Part shown: positions 1 through 7,673 of the stretch, one piece after another | Position numbering within the stretch: the first letter of the stretch is position 1 | Layout: each line of letters begins with the position of its first letter | Assembly: GCA_023403475.1 (NCBI GenBank) | Contig: JAEYEL010000199.1 | Span: 1 to 14,754, forward strand | Direction of reading: 5' to 3' | Source of the DNA: Actinomycetes bacterium | GTDB taxonomy: Bacteria; Actinomycetota; Coriobacteriia; Coriobacteriales; Eggerthellaceae | Length of the DNA: 14,754 nucleotides | Translations under genes and position numbers: made by a program | Notes under the pieces: model-generated | Told to the model about the DNA's origin: nothing | Database searches by the model: none | The model's input: only the letters and a program-made list of their open reading frames with translations

Positions 1-85
1 GCGCCGCCGGCGCTTCCGGCACCCTGTGCCGCCAGCACCTCCGGCGCCGTCGCCCGACTCTCCGTTGAGCGATCTGTGCAAGTAA
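1..85. other. Window edge; possible 3' end of an upstream gene
   Basis: Very GC-rich sequence made of repeated CCGGC-like runs. In plus frame 2 it reads as a proline-rich tail (PVPPAPPAPSPDSPLSDLCK) ending at a TAA at 83-85. That could be the C-terminus of an upstream gene. The minus strand is also open and Ala/Gly-rich, so the strand cannot be decided from 85 bases. No function is assigned. Confidence 0.2.
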
Positions 86-120
86 CTTGTTGTTCTTGGG
101 GTCGTGCTGCCGCCCGCTCG

Positions 121-150
121 TTCGTTCTGATACCATCGGGGCGTTATACA
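121..150 (+). promoter_or_regulatory. Candidate promoter of the XRE-cupin / acyl-CoA synthetase unit
   Basis: A TATACA hexamer at 145-150 lies 24 bases before the ATG at 174. A poor -35 match (TTCGTT, 121-126) sits 18 bases upstream of it. The -10 is good and the -35 weak, so this is only a candidate. Confidence 0.3.
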
Positions 151-173
151 GAGCAGCAGAGTTGGGATTTGCC

Positions 174-749
174 ATGGAACACGAAAACAAGCTGGGTAGG
201 AAAATCGAGACGCTGCGCACGGCGCACCACCTGACGAGGGAAGAGCTCGCCGAGCGTTGCAGCTGCGAAGTCTCGGTCATAGAAGAGCTCGAAGGTGGGG
301 AAGTGCCCGCATCGCTCGCGCCGCTTATTCGCATCACGCGCGCGCTTGGCGTGCGATTGGGCACCCTTATGGATGACGATGAGAACCTAGGCCCTGCCTA
401 CATTGATAGCGAGCAGATGGAAGAGGTCGAGCGCCTGAAGACGCTGCAGACTTCTTCGGGCGGTGATTTGCGCTACTTCAGCTTGGCGGCCGGGCGTCCC
501 TCGCGCCATATGGATCCGTTCATCATAACCGTCACGCCTTCCGGCGAAACCGACCATGAGCTTGTGGGACATGAGGGCGAGGAGTGGCTCTTTGGCATGG
601 AAGGCTGCATCGAGATAGAGTACGGCAAGGAAATCTACGTGCTGCACCCGGGCGAGAGCATCTACTACGATTCCATCGTGCCGCATCAGGTGCGTGCCTA
701 CGACGGCCAGAGCGCCAAGTTCCTGGCCTGCGTGTACACGCCTCTTTAG
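174..749 (+). CDS. XRE-family transcriptional regulator with C-terminal cupin domain
   Basis: A 191-residue protein with two domains. Residues about 8-62 form an XRE/Cro-type helix-turn-helix (LGRKIETLRTAHHLTREELA, then the recognition-helix region around CEVSVIEELE). Residues about 110-188 form a small cupin barrel, with HEGEEWLF at 133-140 and the late-barrel pair PH at 170-171. Proteins of this type are DNA-binding regulators whose cupin is thought to sense a small ligand. The ATG at 174 was chosen because the helix-turn-helix begins soon after it. The in-frame ATG at 87 would add 29 residues lacking any domain and would overlap the candidate promoter. The Shine-Dalgarno is weak. The gene ends 16 bases before an acyl-CoA synthetase, so the likely role is local control of that gene, perhaps in response to an acid or acyl-CoA (inference). 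Confidence 0.9.
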   Translation: MEHENKLGRKIETLRTAHHLTREELAERCSCEVSVIEELEGGEVPASLAPLIRITRALGVRLGTLMDDDENLGPAYIDSEQMEEVERLKTLQTSSGGDLRYFSLAAGRPSRHMDPFIITVTPSGETDHELVGHEGEEWLFGMEGCIEIEYGKEIYVLHPGESIYYDSIVPHQVRAYDGQSAKFLACVYTPL

Positions 750-765
750 GTTGAAAAGGAACAAC

Positions 766-2460
766 ATGCCAGACATACCATCAACCTCTTCAACGCCCGT
801 GCCGGGCGATCAGAACTATCCGCTTCATTCCGAAAAGACCATCGGGCGCTACTTCCGCGATCAGGTGGCAAAAGAGCCCGACCATGAGTTCGTGGTGTAT
901 CCCGACCGCGATCTGCGCTGGACGTATAAGGATTTCGACGAGCGTACCGACAACCTGGCGCGGGGCTTGCTCGCCATCGGCATGGAGCCGGGCGATCATC
1001 TGGGCGTATGGGCGCGCAACATTCCCGACTGGCTCACGTTCATGTACGCCACGGCCAAGATAGGCGTGGTCATGGTCACGGTGAACCCGGTGTATAAAAG
1101 CCATGAGCTCGACTACGTGCTCAAGCAGTCGGATATGAAGGCGCTTTGCGTCATCGACGCCTATCGCGACGTGGATTACCTGCAGATAATCCGTGATCTT
1201 GTGCCCGAATCGCTCGAACAGCAACGCGGCTACCTGAATTCCGAAACCTACCCGTGCCTCAAAAACCTCATCTACATGGGGCCTGAAAAGCATCGCGGCT
1301 TCTACAGCGTTCCCGAACTGGTGCTTCTTGGAAGCCACGTGCCCGAAAGCGCGCTTTTCGACGCTGAAGAGCATTTTGACAACAACAGCGTGGTCATGAT
1401 GCAGTACACCTCTGGCACCACGGGCTTTCCGAAAGGCGTCATGCTCACGCACCGCAACATTTTGAACAACGGCTTCTACATCGGCGAAGGCCAAAAGCTC
1501 ACCGCCGCCGACCGCGTGACGCTGCCGGTGCCCTTCTTCCATTGCTTCGGCTGCGTGCTCGGCGTCATGGCGTGCCTCACGCACCGCTCGACCATGATAA
1601 TCGTGGAGGAGTTCAACGCCGAGCTGGTTTTGCAGGCCATCCACAAAGAGCGCGCCACGGCGGTCTACGGCGTGCCCACCATGTTCATCGCCGAGCTCAA
1701 CCACCCCGATTTCGACACGTTCGATCTTTCGAGCCTGCGGACGGGCATCATGGCGGGAAGCCCGTGTCCGCCCGAGACCATGCGCGAGGTCATGGACAAG
1801 ATGAACATGCGCGAGATCACCATCTGCTACGGTCTCACGGAAACGAGTCCCGTGTTCACGCAGACTTCCGCCGAGGATGGTATCGAGCATAAATGCGAAA
1901 CGGTGGGCAAGAAGCATCCGCCGGTCGACGTGCGCGTTATCGACCCTGCGGACGGCCATATCTGCGGAGTTGGCGAGCCGGGCGAGCTGTGCTGCAAGGG
2001 CTACAACGTCATGAAGGGCTACTACAAGATGCCCGAGGCCACGGCCGAGGCGATCGACGAGAACGGGTATCTGCACTCCGGCGACCTGGGCATGGTGGAC
2101 GCCGACGGTTACTATCGCGTGACGGGGCGCATCAAGGACATGATCATCCGCGGCGGCGAGAACATCTATCCGCTTGAGCTGGAAAACTTCCTGCTCACCA
2201 TGCCCGGAGTACTCGACGCCCAGGTGGTGGGTGCGCCCGATGCGAAGTACGGCGAGATAGTGGTGGCGTTTATTCGCGTGCGTCCCGGCTACGAGGGCAT
2301 GACCGAGGCCGACGTGCGCGAGTGGGCTATTCCGCGCATCGCCCGCTACAAGGTGCCCAAGCGCGTCTTCTTCGTGGACGACTTCCCCATGACCCCTTCC
2401 ATGAAGGTTCAGAAGTTCAAACTGCGCGAAATGGCCGCCGAAATGGTGGCGGCTTCATAA
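766..2460 (+). CDS. AMP-forming acyl-CoA synthetase (fatty-acid/carboxylate CoA ligase family)
   Basis: A 564-residue member of the ANL adenylating superfamily. It activates a carboxylic acid with ATP to an acyl-AMP and then transfers it to CoA. Core motifs are in order: the phosphate loop YTSGTTGFPKG (214-224), YGLTETSP (355-362), the ATP-ribose Asp in LHSGDLG (D440), the hinge GRIKD (454-458), and the catalytic Lys in PSMKVQK (K547). In that last motif the usual Gly before Lys is Met. The start at 766 follows AAAAGGA (754-760) at a good distance; the longer reading from 694 would overlap the upstream gene. The overall architecture resembles FadD-like medium/long-chain synthetases, but the substrate cannot be read from motifs. 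There is no signal peptide, so it is cytoplasmic. It is probably cotranscribed with and controlled by the XRE-cupin gene. Confidence 0.92.
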   Translation: MPDIPSTSSTPVPGDQNYPLHSEKTIGRYFRDQVAKEPDHEFVVYPDRDLRWTYKDFDERTDNLARGLLAIGMEPGDHLGVWARNIPDWLTFMYATAKIGVVMVTVNPVYKSHELDYVLKQSDMKALCVIDAYRDVDYLQIIRDLVPESLEQQRGYLNSETYPCLKNLIYMGPEKHRGFYSVPELVLLGSHVPESALFDAEEHFDNNSVVMMQYTSGTTGFPKGVMLTHRNILNNGFYIGEGQKLTAADRVTLPVPFFHCFGCVLGVMACLTHRSTMIIVEEFNAELVLQAIHKERATAVYGVPTMFIAELNHPDFDTFDLSSLRTGIMAGSPCPPETMREVMDKMNMREITICYGLTETSPVFTQTSAEDGIEHKCETVGKKHPPVDVRVIDPADGHICGVGEPGELCCKGYNVMKGYYKMPEATAEAIDENGYLHSGDLGMVDADGYYRVTGRIKDMIIRGGENIYPLELENFLLTMPGVLDAQVVGAPDAKYGEIVVAFIRVRPGYEGMTEADVREWAIPRIARYKVPKRVFFVDDFPMTPSMKVQKFKLREMAAEMVAAS

Positions 2461-2475
2461 CAGCATACCCGCGTG

Positions 2476-2528
2476 CCGAGCGTGCCGAAGGGACACACCT
2501 AATGGCACGCTCGGTGTGTCCCTTCGGC
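2476..2528. repeat. Circularly permuted inverted repeat with two competing hairpins
   Basis: Two inverted repeats interlock in the order A-B-A'-B'. A is CCGAGCGTGCC (2476-2486), complementary to 2504-2514. B is GCCGAAGGGACACACC (2484-2499), complementary without mismatch to 2513-2528. The arms share bases, so only one full hairpin can form at a time: 11 bp with a 17-base loop, or 16 bp with a 13-base loop. The right arm, read on the minus strand, is the same 22-base unit as the left (2478-2499) but rotated. It starts 16 bases after the synthetase stop. It may act as a terminator, but no T-run follows, or it may be a dispersed intergenic repeat. Confidence 0.8.
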
Positions 2529-2603
2529 GCGGGATTTCCCCTGCGAAATGTGGGGAAGTTGCGGGAGGTGAGGGTGAAGGGCTAGCCAATCGGTGGGTTT
2601 GTG
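2529..2603. other. Gene-free stretch with a minor hairpin
   Basis: The interval from the synthetase stop to rimP is 333 bases, and no coding region in it is convincing. This part holds only a small hairpin, TTCCCC (2536-2541) with GGGGAA (2552-2557). After it comes a purine-rich GGGAGGTGAGGGTGAAGGG run that resembles ribosome sites but has no reading frame behind it. Confidence 0.4.
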
Positions 2604-2612
2604 TGGTATACA
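2604..2612 (+). promoter_or_regulatory. Candidate extended -10 promoter of the rimP-nusA-infB operon
   Basis: TGGTATACA fits an extended -10 element (TGn before a TATAAT-like hexamer at 2607-2612). No good -35 is visible 17 bases upstream, which extended -10 promoters can tolerate. Transcription would begin near 2619 and give a leader of about 175 bases before the rimP GTG. A second, weaker candidate is CATACT/TACTTT near 2639-2646. Confidence 0.4.
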
Positions 2613-2655
2613 TGTATCCGACATGCGGCAGCGTGTTACATACTTTCGCTTATGG

Positions 2656-2690
2656 AGAAAGTGGGCTTGTTCCCGCTTTCTTTGTTTGTT
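2656..2690 (+). terminator. Leader intrinsic terminator / attenuator upstream of rimP
   Basis: AGAAAGTGGG (2656-2665) pairs with CCCGCTTTCT (2672-2681). The 10-bp stem contains one U-G wobble, and the loop is CTTGTT. A T-tract interrupted by G follows (TTTGTTTGTT, 2681-2690). It lies between the candidate promoter and the rimP start, so it can only act on the operon's own leader transcript. A weak stem with a broken U-tract is the kind of terminator that depends on NusA in Gram-positive bacteria, and nusA is the second gene here. The autoregulation is an inference. Confidence 0.6.
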
Positions 2691-2703
2691 AGGCGAAGGA
2701 GCC

Positions 2704-2731
2704 TTTTCCGACGAGGGTTCTTGTCGGAAAA
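2704..2731 (+). other. Second leader hairpin before rimP
   Basis: TTTTCCGAC (2704-2712) is a perfect inverted repeat of GTCGGAAAA (2723-2731), with a 10-base loop. It is followed by purines, not T residues, so it is not a plus-strand terminator. It sits between the leader terminator and the rimP ribosome site and could be an RNA processing or stability element. Confidence 0.35.
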
Positions 2732-2793
2732 AAGGGCGTGCGCACGTCGCGGGAATGCTTGGAATGTTGCGCAGATTCGGACAGGAGGCGGGC

Positions 2794-3273
2794 GTGCTCA
2801 CTGCAAAGGAACAAAAACTGCTCGACGCGCTCGAGCCGCGAGCGCGCGAGGAGGGCGTGGAAATTGTCACGCTCGAAGTGACGGGCGCGAAGAAAGCCCC
2901 CACCATACGCGTGTACATCGACACGAAAGACGGCGTGAGCTTCGATGAGCTTTCGTCGGCGCAGGCGTGGATCAACGACATCATGGACGCGCTCGACCCG
3001 TTCCCCGGCGCCTACATGCTTGAGGTTTCCTCGCCCGGCATCGATAGGCCCTTGCGCACCCTCGAGCATTTTGAGCGTTTTGCCGGCGAGGCTGCGGTGA
3101 TAAAGACGATAAGCCCCTTTGAGGGCAGAAGCTCCTTTGCGGGAACTTTAGCCGGCACGGAAGGCGAAACCGTGCTCATCGACGTGGACGGGGCGCAGGT
3201 GCGCATTCCCTATGCGAACATAAAGCGGGCCCATGTGAAGGGCGTTATCGATTTCAACTCGAAAAGCTCATAG
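2794..3273 (+). CDS. rimP: Ribosome maturation factor RimP
   Basis: A 159-residue cytoplasmic factor of usual family length, required for assembly of the 30S subunit (the family binds free 30S particles near S12). The N-terminal alpha/beta domain contains the family signature SSPGIDRPL (79-87). The C-terminal SH3-like domain follows from about residue 88, with VLIDVDGAQVRIPYANIKRAHV in the position expected. The GTG at 2794 was chosen because AGGAGG (2783-2788) lies exactly 5 bases upstream and the family N-terminus (LTAKEQKLLDALEP) starts here. The in-frame ATGs at 2755 and 2764 would add 10-13 residues without a ribosome site. It is the first gene of the operon, and nusA follows after 16 bases. 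Confidence 0.93.
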   Translation: MLTAKEQKLLDALEPRAREEGVEIVTLEVTGAKKAPTIRVYIDTKDGVSFDELSSAQAWINDIMDALDPFPGAYMLEVSSPGIDRPLRTLEHFERFAGEAAVIKTISPFEGRSSFAGTLAGTEGETVLIDVDGAQVRIPYANIKRAHVKGVIDFNSKSS

Positions 3274-3289
3274 GAAAGGAAGCAGGGAA

Positions 3290-4516
3290 GTGGCTACATC
3301 GGAATTGATAGAGGCGTTGCAGGCCTTGGCGCATGAGCGGAAGATAGACGAATTCTACCTGATAGAGCGCTTGGAGCAGTCGCTTGCCCGAAGTTACGAG
3401 CGCATCTTGGACCTTGAATGGGACGCGCGCGTCACCATCGACAGGCAGACGGGGCACATCTACGTGTACGAACTCGTTCCGAAAGGCGAGCCCGACGAGG
3501 AAACCGGCGAGTACTCCGAGTTCGAAGAGCGCGACGTCACGCCCGCCGACGTAAGCCGCATCGCAGCGCAAAACGCAAAGGGCGTCATCGCCTCCATCGT
3601 GCGCGAGGCGGGTCGCCAATCTATCTACCAGGAATTTTCCAACCGCGTGGGCGATTTGGTGACCGGCACGGTGCTGCAGGGAACGCCCGATTTCACCATC
3701 ATCAAAATTCGCGACGGCGTCGAGGCGGAGCTTCCCCATTACGACACGAAGCGTTTCCCCAACGAACGCAACGAGCGCCCCGCCAACGAGCACTATCGCC
3801 ACAACCAGCGTCTGAAGGTGCTCATCATAGACGTGCGCGACCCGAATTCCGACGCGCCCAAAATGCGCGGCGATCAGGCGCGTCCCTCCATCGTCGTCTC
3901 TCGTACGCATCCCGACCTCATTCGCCGGCTCTTCGAAATAGAGGTGCCGGAAATATACGACGGCATGGTGGAGATAAAGTCCATCGCCCGCGAGCCGGGC
4001 GCGCGCTCCAAGATAGCGGTGGCTTCGCGCGAGACGAACCTCGACCCGGTAGGAGCCTGCGTGGGGCCGAAAGGCAGCCGGGTTCGTATGGTCGTCGAAG
4101 AGTTGCGCAACGAGCGCGTGGACGTTATACAATGGAACGAGGATCCGGCGCGCTACGTGGCCAACGCGCTTTCGCCGGCGAAGGTTTCGCGGGTGGATAT
4201 AGACGAGGAGAACCACTACGCCACCGTGGTGGTTCCCGACGACCAGCTTTCGCTCGCCATCGGCAAGGAAGGCCAGAACGCGCGCTTGGCGGCGCGGCTG
4301 ACCGGCTGGCACATCGACATCAAGAGCGCGAGCTTTGCCGGAGAGCCCTTGGTGACCGAGAACGTGCTCATCGACGAGGAGGTCGTGCGCGAGGCCGACG
4401 AGAACCAGGTGTGCGCGTACACGGCGGAAGACGGAACCCGCTGCCGTAACTACGCTCGGCCGAACAGCCGCTATTGCGGCGTGCACGCCGATCAGGAAGA
4501 GAACGGCGAGCGATAG
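3290..4516 (+). CDS. nusA: Transcription termination/antitermination factor NusA with a Cys/His tail
   Basis: A 408-residue protein that binds RNA polymerase and nascent RNA and governs pausing, termination and antitermination. Order of domains: N-terminal polymerase-binding domain (about 1-115), S1 RNA-binding domain (about 118-185, VGDLVTGTVL), KH1 with GPKG (259-262), and KH2 with IGKEGQNARLAARLTGW (from 324). The acidic repeats of the E. coli protein are absent. After KH2 comes a short acidic linker and then C375-x9-C385-x10-C396-x2-H399, which looks like a small zinc-binding knuckle; this tail is not part of core NusA. The GTG at 3290 follows AGGAAAGGA (3272-3280). The short gaps on either side support operon membership. 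Confidence 0.97.
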   Translation: MATSELIEALQALAHERKIDEFYLIERLEQSLARSYERILDLEWDARVTIDRQTGHIYVYELVPKGEPDEETGEYSEFEERDVTPADVSRIAAQNAKGVIASIVREAGRQSIYQEFSNRVGDLVTGTVLQGTPDFTIIKIRDGVEAELPHYDTKRFPNERNERPANEHYRHNQRLKVLIIDVRDPNSDAPKMRGDQARPSIVVSRTHPDLIRRLFEIEVPEIYDGMVEIKSIAREPGARSKIAVASRETNLDPVGACVGPKGSRVRMVVEELRNERVDVIQWNEDPARYVANALSPAKVSRVDIDEENHYATVVVPDDQLSLAIGKEGQNARLAARLTGWHIDIKSASFAGEPLVTENVLIDEEVVREADENQVCAYTAEDGTRCRNYARPNSRYCGVHADQEENGER

Positions 4517-4545
4517 GGCGCAACGGGAAGGACGTTTTCGGGGAT

Positions 4546-4836
4546 ATGACAAGCGAGTCGGGAAAAGGGCTGAGAAGCTGCATCGCGTGCGGAAGGCAGG
4601 CGCGCAAAGGCGACCTGCTGCGCATCGTGCGCCCTTCGGAAGCGCCCGTTTCCTTCGACGTCACCGGAAGGGTTCCTGGCAGGGGAGCGTATCTATGCTC
4701 TTCCACGTGCTTTAACGCCGCATGCAGAACGGGAAAGCTCGGGCGTGCTCTGAGATGTCGGCTGAGCGAGCAGGATTACGAACGGATCGCCGACGAGATG
4801 AAGGCAAGCGGCGTGCGTTGTACGAAGGAAGATTGA
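4546..4836 (+). CDS. rnpM: YlxR-family RNA-binding protein, RNase P modulator RnpM
   Basis: A 96-residue DUF448/YlxR protein, recognised by RSCIACGRQARKGDLLRIV (10-28) and by the later GRVPGRGAYLC motif with a further Cys four residues on. In Bacillus subtilis this family binds RNase P RNA and modulates RNase P. The four cysteines of the two motifs are present and may support the fold. The ATG at 4546 gives the usual family length. Its ribosome site is poor (GGAAGGA at 4526-4532 is somewhat distant), so translation may be coupled to nusA, which ends 29 bases upstream. The stop TGA at 4834 lies inside the infB ribosome site. The L7Ae-like ylxQ, which often follows in Firmicutes, is absent here. 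Confidence 0.92.
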   Translation: MTSESGKGLRSCIACGRQARKGDLLRIVRPSEAPVSFDVTGRVPGRGAYLCSSTCFNAACRTGKLGRALRCRLSEQDYERIADEMKASGVRCTKED

Positions 4837-4846
4837 GGAGTGGTAT

Positions 4847-7642
4847 ATGGCCAGCATGCGTGTACATGAGTTGGCGAAAGAGTTCGACATGACGAGCAAG
4901 GATCTGCTCGACAAGCTGCACGAGATGAAGATCCCGGCAAAGAGCCATGCCAGCATGCTCGCCGATGCGTACGTGGTAAAGATCCGCAAGAACCTTGCGC
5001 CCGAGATCAAGCAACGGGCGGGCAAGCTTGCCGACGACGAGGCGGCCAAGCTTGAAGCCGAGCAGCGCGAGGCCGAAGAGAGAAAGGCCGAAGAAGAGCG
5101 CGCGCGGCGCGAGGCGGTGGAAAAGGAGCGCGCCCTGCGCGAGGAGGAGCGTGCCCGCAGGGCCGCAGGCGGCGAGGCCGGCGAAGCGGCACCCGTCGTC
5201 GAGGCTTCTTCGGAAAAGCACAAGAAGGTGGCGGCTCCCTCGGCGTTCCAAAGCTTGGCCGAGCAGATAAAGAGCGAAAAGGAGCGCGTGGAGCGCGAGA
5301 AGGCGGAAGCCCGCGCTCGCGCCCGCGCCGCGAAGGCAGCGGCCGAGGTTGCGAAGAAGCAGGCGGTCGAAGAGGCTTTGCGGCAGCGCAGCACGAAGAA
5401 GACCGCCAAGCCGGCGCCTGCGCACAAAGGCCCTGCCCCCGTTCTCACGCCGAAGCGCAAGAACAACTTCGATGCGCTGCTTTCTCAGATAGAATCGGAA
5501 AAGCAGCGCATCGAGGCGCAGAAGCAGCAGGCTGCCTCCGCTTCTTCAAGGGGCGCGCAGGCTCAGCCGAGCGCAGATTCCCGTCGCAAGCCCGCCGCCA
5601 AGCAGGGGTGCCCCGAAAAGAAGGGCAGGAAAGGACGTTCGACGGTTCAGGTTGTTCCCGAGCTTGAAACGATAGTGCCCAAGCAAGAGGACCGTTACGC
5701 TCAAATGGCGGTTCAGGCCGAGAAGCTCCAGCGAGACAAAGTGCTCGCCGAGGCGCGCGCTGCGGTTGCCGCCGCAACTTCGCATGAAGGAGAGGGGCGC
5801 CGCAAGAAGCGCAAGGAGAAGCGCGAAGCCGAAAACCGCGAGCGCATGGAGATGGAGGCCATCGAACGTGGGCTCGACCCCAAGCTCGTGCTCGACGATT
5901 CGGTCGTGGAAGTGCCCCAAGGGGCGACGGTCGCGAAGTTCGCAGAAGCTTTGGGCGTGCAGCCGAACGACGTTATCAAGCGCCTGTTCATGCTAGGCCA
6001 GGTGCTCACGCTCACGCAGTCGATGTCAGACGATCTCGTAGAGCTTATAGCCGATGACATGGGTCGCAAGGTGCGCGTCGTTTCCCCTGAAGAAGAATAC
6101 GCCGTGGTGTACCACGACAGCGAAGAGGATCTGAAACCGCGGCCTCCCGTGGTCACGGTCATGGGCCATGTCGACCACGGTAAGACCTCGCTGCTCGACG
6201 CGATACGCCATACCGGTGTGGTCGCGAGCGAGGCGGGCGGCATCACGCAGCACATAGGCGCTTCGGTGGTCCATATCGACGACCGTCAGATAACGTTCAT
6301 CGACACGCCCGGGCACGAAGCGTTCACGGCCATGCGCGCGCGCGGCGCCCAGGTCACCGATGTCATCGTGCTCGTGGTGGCAGCCGACGACGGCGTTATG
6401 CCGCAGACTATCGAGGCCATCAACCACGCCAAGGCGGCGGATGTTCCCATCGTGGTGGCAGTCAACAAGATCGACAAGCCCGGCGCGAACCCCGACCGCG
6501 TGCGCCAAGAGCTCACCGAATACGGCGTCATCCCCGAAGAGTGGGGCGGCAAGAACATGTTCGTCGAGGTTTCCGCAAAGCAGAAGCTGCATATAGACGA
6601 CCTGCTCGAGACCATCTTGCTCCAGGCCGACGTGCTCGAGCTCAAGGCGAACCCCAACGCTTTGGCCTCCGGATTCGTTATCGAGGCGAACCTTGATAAG
6701 GGACGCGGCCCTGTTGCCACGGTGCTCATCCATCGGGGCACGCTGCATCCGGGCGACGTGGTGGTTGCGGGCGCGTCGTACGGTCGCGTGCGGGCGCTCA
6801 TCGACCCGCGCGGCAACCACGTCGATACGGCAGGCCCTGCCGACCCTGTCGAGATCCTGGGTCTTTCCAGCGTTCCCGTTGCGGGCGACGAGTTCCGCGT
6901 GTTCGAAGACGAGCGCGATGCGCGCAAGCTGGCCGAGGAACGCTTGCTGCGGGCGCGTCTGGCCGAGCAGGAAACGAAATCGCACATGAGCTTGGACGAC
7001 CTGTTCAGCCGCATAGAGGAAGGCAAGCAGACCGACTTGAACCTTATCGTCAAGGCAGACGTACAGGGATCCATCGAAGCGCTGCGCGATGCGTTCGAGA
7101 AGATGGACCAGTCGGAGGTGCGCATCAACATCGTGCATTCGGCCGTGGGCGGAATCACGGAGACCGACGTGACGCTTGCCGCTGCGTCCGACGCCATCAT
7201 CATCGGCTTCAACGTGCGTCCCACGGGGAAGTCGAAGAGCCAGGCGGAGAAGGAGAAGGTCGACATTCGTCTCTACCGCATCATCTATCAGGCAATAGAA
7301 GACATAAACGCTGCGCGCGTCGGCCTGCTTTCGCCCGATATCGTGGAAGAGGACACGGGCATCGCCGAGGTTCGCGAGACGTTCAAGGTTCCGAAGGTGG
7401 GCACCATTGCCGGCTGCTATGTGACGGAAGGTGAGATAGGACGCGATGACAAGGTGCGCATCGTGCGCGACGGCACGGTTGTCTTCGAGGGCGTCATCGC
7501 ATCGCTTCGCCGCTTCAAAGACGACGTCAAGAGCGTGAAGCAGGGCTACGAATGCGGCATCGGCGTGAGCGGTTACCAAGACATCAAGATAGGCGACACC
7601 ATAGAAGGCTACACGGTCAAGGAAGTGGAGCGCACCGAATAG
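4847..7642 (+). CDS. infB: Translation initiation factor IF-2
   Basis: A 931-residue GTPase that brings initiator fMet-tRNA to the 30S subunit and promotes 50S joining. Domains: an IF2_N module (RVHELAKEFDMTSKDLLDKL, 5-24), then a long Ala/Glu/Lys/Arg-rich linker to about 340, which explains the long length. A second IF2_N-like module follows at about 353-405. The GTPase starts near 433 with P-loop GHVDHGKT (440-447), DTPGH (486-490), NKID (540-543) and SAK (576-578). Domains II, III and IV complete the protein; the C-terminal domain (YVTEGEIGRDDKVRIVRDG onward) binds fMet-tRNA. The ATG at 4847 is preceded by TGAGGAG (4834-4840) at 6 bases, overlapping the rnpM stop. Confidence 0.98.
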   Translation: MASMRVHELAKEFDMTSKDLLDKLHEMKIPAKSHASMLADAYVVKIRKNLAPEIKQRAGKLADDEAAKLEAEQREAEERKAEEERARREAVEKERALREEERARRAAGGEAGEAAPVVEASSEKHKKVAAPSAFQSLAEQIKSEKERVEREKAEARARARAAKAAAEVAKKQAVEEALRQRSTKKTAKPAPAHKGPAPVLTPKRKNNFDALLSQIESEKQRIEAQKQQAASASSRGAQAQPSADSRRKPAAKQGCPEKKGRKGRSTVQVVPELETIVPKQEDRYAQMAVQAEKLQRDKVLAEARAAVAAATSHEGEGRRKKRKEKREAENRERMEMEAIERGLDPKLVLDDSVVEVPQGATVAKFAEALGVQPNDVIKRLFMLGQVLTLTQSMSDDLVELIADDMGRKVRVVSPEEEYAVVYHDSEEDLKPRPPVVTVMGHVDHGKTSLLDAIRHTGVVASEAGGITQHIGASVVHIDDRQITFIDTPGHEAFTAMRARGAQVTDVIVLVVAADDGVMPQTIEAINHAKAADVPIVVAVNKIDKPGANPDRVRQELTEYGVIPEEWGGKNMFVEVSAKQKLHIDDLLETILLQADVLELKANPNALASGFVIEANLDKGRGPVATVLIHRGTLHPGDVVVAGASYGRVRALIDPRGNHVDTAGPADPVEILGLSSVPVAGDEFRVFEDERDARKLAEERLLRARLAEQETKSHMSLDDLFSRIEEGKQTDLNLIVKADVQGSIEALRDAFEKMDQSEVRINIVHSAVGGITETDVTLAAASDAIIIGFNVRPTGKSKSQAEKEKVDIRLYRIIYQAIEDINAARVGLLSPDIVEEDTGIAEVRETFKVPKVGTIAGCYVTEGEIGRDDKVRIVRDGTVVFEGVIASLRRFKDDVKSVKQGYECGIGVSGYQDIKIGDTIEGYTVKEVERTE

Positions 7643-7673
7643 CCTTCGGGCGTCGTCCGAAAGGACATGCATC

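Noticed and set aside
2476..2528. H-type pseudoknot from the A-B-A'-B' order
   Set aside because: The strands abut with no linker bases (2486/2487 and 2512/2513), so the loops could not cross stems of 9 and 13 bp. Competing hairpins are the only sound reading.
2593..2948. Plus frames starting at 2593 and 2601 as extra genes or a longer RimP
   Set aside because: They run through the promoter and leader terminator and have no ribosome site. AGGAGG at 2783 fixes the rimP start at 2794.
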